A stretch of 64,000 bases of DNA from [Haemophilus] ducreyi (lineage in GTDB: Bacteria; Pseudomonadota; Gammaproteobacteria; Enterobacterales; Pasteurellaceae). The notes beneath the pieces are model-generated. The model was not told the origin of the DNA and searched no databases. It worked only from the letters and a program-made list of their open reading frames with translations. A program made the position numbers and the translations under genes. This document shows positions 59,381-64,000 of this stretch, in pieces; the stretch's first letter is position 1, and every line of letters begins with the position of its first letter. The stretch spans positions 62,001-126,000 of the forward strand of contig NZ_FOJC01000001.1 in NCBI RefSeq assembly GCF_900109315.1. The letters run 5' to 3'.

Positions 59381-59552
59381 AGCATTGCCTCGATTCATTT
59401 AAAAATGGGCTATTGTAGAGAAAAAGTATTTTTTTCTCAAGGTAACTAATACTAAAAAGCTAATGTCGGCTAGCGTAGCCACATTAGCTTTAAATTTGTT
59501 GGCGTGATCGTTTTGTCTAAAAAGCGGTCTTTTTTTATTGATTAATTGCAAA

Positions 59553-60779
59553 TTAATCTGTTTTTTTAGCCGCTTCTTTTGGTAATACTAGATTCATAAT
59601 AATGGCTGAGATGGCGCATAAGCTAATGCCTTTCAGAGAAAACTCGCCGACATTAATCAACATTCCACCGATACCAAAAGTCATTACCACTGATACAATA
59701 CACAGATTACGGGCTTCACTCATATCTACTTTGGCCCTAATTAACGTACTCATACCGACTGCAGCGATTGAGCCAAAGACCAGCATCATAATTCCCCCCA
59801 TTACCACACCAGGAATGGTTTGCAAGAATACCCCGACTTTGCCACAGAAAGAAATAGCGATCGCCCAAATGGCAGCATAGGTCATGATTTTGGGATTAAA
59901 GTTTTTGGTAAGCATAACCGCACCAGTGACTTCAGCGTAAGTGGTATTAGGTGGACCGCCTAGCATTGCCGCTGCAGATGTTGCGACACCATCGCCTAAT
60001 AACGTGCGGTGTAACCCCGGTTTATTGATAAAATCTTTACCGGTTACTGAACTGATGGCCATAATACCACCGACGTGTTCTACTGCGGGCGCCAAGGCAA
60101 TTGGTAATAAATAAAGAATGGCTTCTAATTTGAATTCAGGTGTAGTTAAGCTAGGTAAGCTAAACCAAGCAGCATTGTGTACCAGATTAAAATCAACAAT
60201 GCCATAGCAGATTGATAGAATATAGCCAACAATAATACCGAACATAATTGGTACTAGTTTCATTAAGCCTTTCGCAAAAACGGCTACTACAAGCGTTGTA
60301 ATTAAGGTTACCATTGAGATAAACAATGCAACATTCGGATCAATAGCCGTGTTCTTGCCTAATGCCATATCTACTGCAGTTGGCGCAAGACCTAAACCGA
60401 TAATAATAATTACTGGCCCAACAACGACAGGTGGAAATAGTTTTTCTAAAATATTCGCCCCTTTCCACTTGACCAATGAACTTAATGCAAGATAAACAAA
60501 GCCTGTAAAGACTAATCCGCCCATTGTGGTTGGAATACCCCATTGTTGGATGCCGTATTGAATGGGCGCAATAAATGCAAATGAAGATGCGAGGAAAATA
60601 GGTACTTGTCTTTTAGTACAAAATTGGAAAAGGAGTGTACCAATACCTGCAGTCAGTAAGGCAGTATTGGGATCTAAACCTGTAATTAAAGGCATTAAGA
60701 CTAAGGCACCAAATGCAACAAACAGCATTTGTAAGCCAACGAACACCTGTTTTGGTGTACTGATTGTTTGATTTGACAT
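59553..60779 (-). CDS. uraA: Uracil permease
   Basis: Proton-linked uracil importer of the NCS2 family. The 408-residue protein has about 12-14 membrane segments, GIGTLLFQFCTKRQVPIFLASSFAFIAPI near residue 45, ALAPAVEHVGGIMAISSVTGKD near 230 with the substrate-binding Glu, and PNTTYAEVTGAVMLTK near 278. The N-terminal PKQVFVGLQMLFVAFGALVLMPL is also typical. A TATAAT promoter and a large palindrome lie directly upstream. No upp gene is next to it here. Confidence 0.92.
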   Translation of the reverse strand: MSNQTISTPKQVFVGLQMLFVAFGALVLMPLITGLDPNTALLTAGIGTLLFQFCTKRQVPIFLASSFAFIAPIQYGIQQWGIPTTMGGLVFTGFVYLALSSLVKWKGANILEKLFPPVVVGPVIIIIGLGLAPTAVDMALGKNTAIDPNVALFISMVTLITTLVVAVFAKGLMKLVPIMFGIIVGYILSICYGIVDFNLVHNAAWFSLPSLTTPEFKLEAILYLLPIALAPAVEHVGGIMAISSVTGKDFINKPGLHRTLLGDGVATSAAAMLGGPPNTTYAEVTGAVMLTKNFNPKIMTYAAIWAIAISFCGKVGVFLQTIPGVVMGGIMMLVFGSIAAVGMSTLIRAKVDMSEARNLCIVSVVMTFGIGGMLINVGEFSLKGISLCAISAIIMNLVLPKEAAKKTD

Positions 60780-60812
60780 TTTGTTTCAACTCTCGGTTTG
60801 AATTAACATTAA

Positions 60813-60855
60813 AACTAACTAAGTTATTTATTAAATAACCTAGTCAGTTATTATA
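60813..60855 (-). promoter_or_regulatory. uraA promoter and a 37-base palindrome in its leader
   Basis: A perfect TATAAT (minus strand, 60855-60850) is followed by an interrupted palindrome, 60813-60849, centred at 60831. Inner arms GTTATTTA and TAAATAAC are perfect with a 1-base centre; outer arms CTAACTA and TAGTCAG have one mismatch. It would lie at the very 5' end of the mRNA, ending about 34 bases before the uraA ATG. It may be an operator or a leader hairpin. Confidence 0.6.
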
Positions 60856-60889
60856 GCTTAAAACCGAACCGCTTGCTAAAGGAAAATAA

Positions 60890-60920
60890 AAATCCCTTCT
60901 TTTTTTCATTAAAGGGATTT
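60890..60920 (-). terminator. Terminator after putP
   Basis: AAATCCCTT (60890-60898) and AAGGGATTT (60912-60920) form a 9-bp stem with a 13-base loop, followed on the minus strand by TTATTTT. It lies 10 bases after the putP stop. Confidence 0.8.
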
Positions 60921-60929
60921 TATTTTAAA

Positions 60930-62453
60930 TTAGCGCGTGCCATTAATTTGTTGTTGGAAGGCATTATCCGCACGTTCGAAAGTGTCTACAACCGCTTGGC
61001 TTGGCGGTGGTGTGATTAATGAAACTAGCCAAATGGCAAATGAGGCAGCAATGAAGCCTGGAATAATGGAATACATCTCTGTCAAGTTCACAACGGGCGA
61101 AATATATTTCCAGAGATATACAACCAAGGCGCCTGTTAACATACCAGAAATGGCTCCGAAACCGTTCATTCGTTTCCAGAAAAGTGAAAAGAGTAATACA
61201 GGACCAAATGCACCACCAAAACCTGCCCAAGCATCTTTAACTAAAGCAAATACTTGGCTATTTGGATCTTGAGCAATATAGATCGCTAAGGCTGCAACGG
61301 CTAAAACCATTACTCGACCAAGCCAAATTAATTCTTTATCGGTTGCGGTGGGACGAATAATGCCTTTATATAAGTCTTCAGTAATTGCACTCGAACAAAT
61401 TAATAATTGTGCAGATAACGTACTCATTACTGCCGCTAAAATAGCAGACAGTAAAATGCCAGTAATCCAAGGATTGAATAAAATTTTAGCTAATTCAATA
61501 AAAATTTGTTCTTTATTTTGATTGACTACGGTTGCTTGTTCTGGATAAGCAAAAAAATAAGCCATACCGAAATAACCAATTCCAATAGCACCGGTTAAGC
61601 AAATAACCATCCAAGTCATACTGATTCGGCGAGCATTTTCAAGTGACTTAACACTTTCAGCAGCCATAAAGCGAACAACAATATGAGGCTGACCAAAGTA
61701 ACCTAATCCCCAAGCAAGTAAACTTAAGACACCAAGAAATGTAGTGCCTGCAAACATATTATTGTAATCGTGGTTGGCTAATTGTTGTGCTTGGGCTATT
61801 GTTTGTTGCATTGCTTCAATGCCACCAAGATTGATCACTACAAATAGCGGAGTGAGAATTAAGGCAAAAACCATTAATGATGCTTGAATAGTATCTGTCC
61901 AGCTCACTGCCAAGAAGCCACCAATAAAAGTATACAAGATAGTTGCAATGGCGCCATACCAAACCGCATATTGATAAGGCACACCAAATAAATTCTCAAA
62001 CACACGAGCGCCTGCTACAACGCCAGAAGCACAATAAATGGCAAAGAATAATAAGAAAATAGCCGCTGAAAGAATTTTTATAACGCGTGTTTTATCCGCA
62101 AAACGGTTATGAAAATACTCAGGTAAGGTAAGCGCATCACCACTATATTCTGTTTGTGAGCGTAAACGGCCCGCAACCAGTTTCCAGTTAAAATATGCCC
62201 CAAGTGTTAAGCCAATGGCTAACCACCCTTCAATTAACCCACCCGCATAGACCGCACCGGGTAACCCCATTAATAGCCAGCCTGACATATCGGATGCGCC
62301 AGCGGATAATGCCGTGACGAAACTACCTAAACGACGACCGCCTAAAATGTAGTCTGATAAATTATTTGTTACACGGTAAGCGATAAGACCGATTAATATC
62401 ATTCCAATAATGTAGATTAGGAAAGTCGTTGTTGTAGGATCAAATCCAAACAT
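60930..62453 (-). CDS. putP: Sodium/proline symporter
   Basis: Sodium-coupled proline importer of the SSS family. The 507-residue protein has about 13 membrane segments and the PutP-type sequence LSAGASDMSGWLLMGLPGAVYAGGLIEGWLAIGL near residue 50. It also has AVSWTDTIQASLMVFALI near 183, GLGYFGQPHIVVRFMAA near 244, and AAVMSTLSAQLLICSSAITEDLYK near 335 with the sodium-site Ser/Thr. GAGGAATAACT precedes the ATG. putA is not adjacent. Confidence 0.95.
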   Translation of the reverse strand: MFGFDPTTTTFLIYIIGMILIGLIAYRVTNNLSDYILGGRRLGSFVTALSAGASDMSGWLLMGLPGAVYAGGLIEGWLAIGLTLGAYFNWKLVAGRLRSQTEYSGDALTLPEYFHNRFADKTRVIKILSAAIFLLFFAIYCASGVVAGARVFENLFGVPYQYAVWYGAIATILYTFIGGFLAVSWTDTIQASLMVFALILTPLFVVINLGGIEAMQQTIAQAQQLANHDYNNMFAGTTFLGVLSLLAWGLGYFGQPHIVVRFMAAESVKSLENARRISMTWMVICLTGAIGIGYFGMAYFFAYPEQATVVNQNKEQIFIELAKILFNPWITGILLSAILAAVMSTLSAQLLICSSAITEDLYKGIIRPTATDKELIWLGRVMVLAVAALAIYIAQDPNSQVFALVKDAWAGFGGAFGPVLLFSLFWKRMNGFGAISGMLTGALVVYLWKYISPVVNLTEMYSIIPGFIAASFAIWLVSLITPPPSQAVVDTFERADNAFQQQINGTR

Positions 62454-62519
62454 AGTTATTCCTCTTATTATTTCTATGTTTTACATTAGCTAAGTTAAAA
62501 AGCTGATATCATAGCAAAC

Positions 62520-62609
62520 AATATCAAAAAAATGAATGTTTATCAGGAGATCCAACCGCTATCTCAGTTAGCGTGTTCTTATTTAGCCCTGATATTTTAG
62601 GGCTTTTTT
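62520..62609 (+). ncRNA. Candidate small RNA ending in an orphan terminator
   Basis: On the plus strand AGCCCT (62585-62590) and AGGGCT (62599-62604) form a stem followed by six T. No plus-strand gene lies upstream; the neighbour putP points away. A first small hairpin, CGCTA and TAGCG, lies near 62558-62574, with flanking AAC and GTT that can extend it. A TATCAT near 62508 could be a -10 box, but no convincing -35 is seen. Together this looks like a short Hfq-type RNA of about 90 bases. I do not recognise the family. Confidence 0.45.
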
Positions 62610-63107
62610 GATTCGCTATGATGGGCTTGTGGAACGAATGAAGATTATCTAGAAAAAAGCGCACTTTTTGTTGTGAAATTTAGGCTTATTCAATTAGTTT
62701 TGCACAGGGCATTATTGTCAAGTGATTTTACAAGAAAAATTTTTTGTTTTTTGATTGAAATGACTAGAAAAAATATAACTTGTTGATTTTAAATAAAAAG
62801 TTATTTTGTAACCAAAGTTTGGTAAGCGGAAAAAAAGTAAGGCTTGCTCTTGTTTGAATGCGCTTTTAACAAAGAAATCCACAAAGTTATCCACAGCTTG
62901 TGTGGATATAGAAATTCTGCATATAAATGGATTTATTTATGGCTTTTTTTGTAAGTTTTACACAATAATTGACCGCATAATATAATTTTTAAACAGACTT
63001 TATTGAGTGATATACAGTTAATATGGTTAAAAGCTAGTAACTGTAATAAGAATATGGTTTACGTTAATGAAAATAGGGAACAAGATAATGCTAATTTGAA
63101 ATGAATA
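62610..63107 (+). other. A+T-rich non-coding region with DnaA boxes
   Basis: About 500 bases without a gene between the candidate small RNA and 6S RNA. The left part (62720-62815) is very A+T-rich with T and A runs. At 62875-62909 three DnaA-box-like 9-mers occur: AAATCCACA, a perfect TTATCCACA and an inverted TGTGGATAT. Very few GATC sites are present. Confidence 0.55.
62875..62909. promoter_or_regulatory. Cluster of three DnaA-box-like sites
   Basis: TTATCCACA at 62887-62895 is an exact E. coli-type DnaA box. AAATCCACA at 62875-62883 has two mismatches, and TGTGGATAT at 62901-62909 is an inverted box with one mismatch. All lie within 35 bases, next to very A+T-rich DNA. Confidence 0.6.
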
Positions 63108-63287
63108 AAAAGATACCCGGAGTGCCGTTATCAGTGAAGGTCCTTGAACCAAATGGTTCAAGGGAGTTAAGCTTAATAGCTTTTAGGCTTCTTACTCAAG
63201 GTAAGCTTGCTCACCAGCGATTAGATGTTCAACTCAAAGTTTTCAATTATCGGCTCAGGGACGTAACTAATAACGAACACCCCCGGT
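63108..63287 (-). ncRNA. ssrS: 6S RNA
   Basis: 6S RNA binds the sigma70 RNA polymerase as a promoter mimic in stationary phase. The minus strand matches the E. coli RNA in order: TCCCTGAGCCGATA, CTGGTGAGCAAGCT, GAGTAAGAAGCCTAAAAGCT, and the hairpin CCTTGAACCATTTGGTTCAAGG. The 5' end near ACCGGGGGTG and the 3' end near CACTCCGGGTATC can form the closing stem, and TTTTTATT follows as a terminator. Position directly after zapA is the conserved location. A -10-like TATAAC lies just upstream. Exact ends are estimated. Confidence 0.92.
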
Positions 63288-63359
63288 AGTGGTTATAGTA
63301 GCGGAAATTGAATTTTTTGCCTAGTGTTTAATGCAGAAAATAACGTAAATGATTGGCGT

Positions 63360-63680
63360 TTAGATATTTTCTTGATTGACTGCAATTGATCCTGTCGTGG
63401 CTAGTTTATTGAGTGAAGAATCTAATTGATGAATACAAGACTCAAGTACGGTTTTATTATCTGCATTTTTTTGTTTTTCTTGTTCAAGTTCATAATTTAA
63501 ATTTAAAGCAACGATGGCAAGTACTTTTTCTAATTGAATAATGCCCGACTGATCTTTTAATAATGCTACACGTTCTTCTAAGCGTTGTGCTGAGGCACGT
63601 AAATTTTCTTGTTGCTCAGCAGGACAATGTAAACGAAGCACCTGCCCAAAAATTTGTACTTCAATATAATTTGCCGACAT
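63360..63680 (-). CDS. zapA: Cell division protein ZapA
   Basis: Z-ring-associated protein that crosslinks FtsZ filaments. The 106-residue product begins MSANYIEVQIFGQVLRLHCPAEQQENLRASAQRLEERVA, the ZapA N-terminal FtsZ-binding domain, followed by a coiled-coil from about residue 60 (ALNLNYELEQEKQKN). I start at the ATG at 63680 because GAGG lies upstream and the family begins there; the frame is open 30 codons further but that part overlaps the control region of the divergent ygfB-like gene. It is followed by the 6S RNA gene. Confidence 0.93.
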   Translation of the reverse strand: MSANYIEVQIFGQVLRLHCPAEQQENLRASAQRLEERVALLKDQSGIIQLEKVLAIVALNLNYELEQEKQKNADNKTVLESCIHQLDSSLNKLATTGSIAVNQENI

Positions 63681-63755
63681 AGTCGTGAAATCCTCACTAG
63701 AATATAAATTTTTTGCTATTATGCCATTCTTTAGCAGAATCACAAGTAAGACACT

Positions 63756-64000
63756 ATGGCTATTACACATTCAAATGAATTTAACCATTTAATTGCACAG
63801 CTTGAAATAACTGAAACAGCAGCAGAATTACACGGTTTTTTAAGCGGTTTAGTTGCGGGGGGCGTGCAAGATGAATCTTGGAAAACACTTTGCTACCAAT
63901 TTTTAAATGACGGTCATGCATTTTCCCAACAGCAACTCAACCGTTTAGCGCTATTTTATCAGCAATTAAGTGAAAATTTTAACCAAGCAAACACGCTTTT
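63756..64000 (+). CDS. YgfB (UPF0149) family protein, N-terminal part
   Basis: The first 81 codons of a UPF0149/YgfB protein, cut by the window edge. It reads MAITHSNEFNHLIAQLEITE, then ELHGFLSGLVAGGVQDESW, the family's conserved HGFLsGLlcGG-type segment. YgfB-like proteins form helical bundles of unclear function and lie before pepP in gammaproteobacteria. It diverges from zapA, the conserved arrangement. An AAGCGGT uptake motif occurs inside the gene at 63844. Confidence 0.88.
   Translation, partial: MAITHSNEFNHLIAQLEITETAAELHGFLSGLVAGGVQDESWKTLCYQFLNDGHAFSQQQLNRLALFYQQLSENFNQANTL

Noticed and set aside
63101-63289. 62-codon plus-strand frame next to zapA
   Set aside because: It lies exactly antisense to the 6S RNA gene, which explains the conserved bases.

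Overview
This 64 kb window is a chromosomal segment of an A+T-rich gammaproteobacterium, most likely a member of the Pasteurellaceae. The evidence is the family-typical gene content and neighbourhoods (prmC-sirB1-kdsA, argCBD beside rho, ftsYEX/rsmD, tehB with its extra N-terminal domain, zapA next to the 6S RNA gene, a glycan locus resembling Haemophilus lsg) and the repeated motif AAGCGGT/ACCGCTT. That motif is related to the uptake signal core of the Actinobacillus pleuropneumoniae subclade and often occurs as inverted pairs at gene ends. I see no prophage, insertion sequence, CRISPR array or plasmid gene.

Layout. 1-5013 (+): end of prmC, sirB1-like gene, kdsA, then lolC-lolD-lolE for lipoprotein export, with a possible 27-residue Cys-rich peptide between lolC and lolD. 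5065-9717 (-): a lone sapF-like ATPase, the glycolytic genes fba and pgk, and a DASS-type anion transporter. 10290-18295 (-): parE, pheA, ndh under a consensus FNR site, a decayed sprT/RNase I pair, and sppA. 18412-25559 (mostly +): nitroreductase, a frameshifted SDR gene, an ElyC/YdcF-like gene, then a five-gene surface-glycan cluster (flippase, GT25, Wzy-like, two GT2). 25862-28848 (+): nucleoside salvage, nupC-deoC-deoD, with a PurR-like palindrome before deoC. 29003-31995 (+): argC-argB-argD.

32076-38625 (-): rho, cysK, a Gly-Leu-Gly tRNA cluster and mfd. 38728-49227: pepN, plsY, folB, cdd, the ftsY-ftsE-ftsX operon, rsmD, a DUF440 DNA-mimic gene, an HpaC-like flavin reductase and tehB. 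49287-57390: prlC, the anaerobic focA-pflB-pflA group, yqaA and a stand-alone potD. 57604-62453 (-): ychF, pth, uraA, putP. 62454-64000: a long non-coding stretch with a candidate small RNA and a DnaA-box cluster, then 6S RNA, zapA and the start of a ygfB-like gene.

The window is mostly housekeeping. Its least ordinary parts are: an amber codon that replaces the catalytic-motif tryptophan of an RNase T2 gene; truncated sprT; a frameshifted YbbO-like SDR; an orphan SapF with a changed signature motif and Walker B; the lsg-like glycan locus; an orphan plus-strand terminator with a probable small RNA in front of it; a DnaA-box cluster in A+T-rich DNA; and several clean palindromic control sites. 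I found no clearly new multi-gene system.
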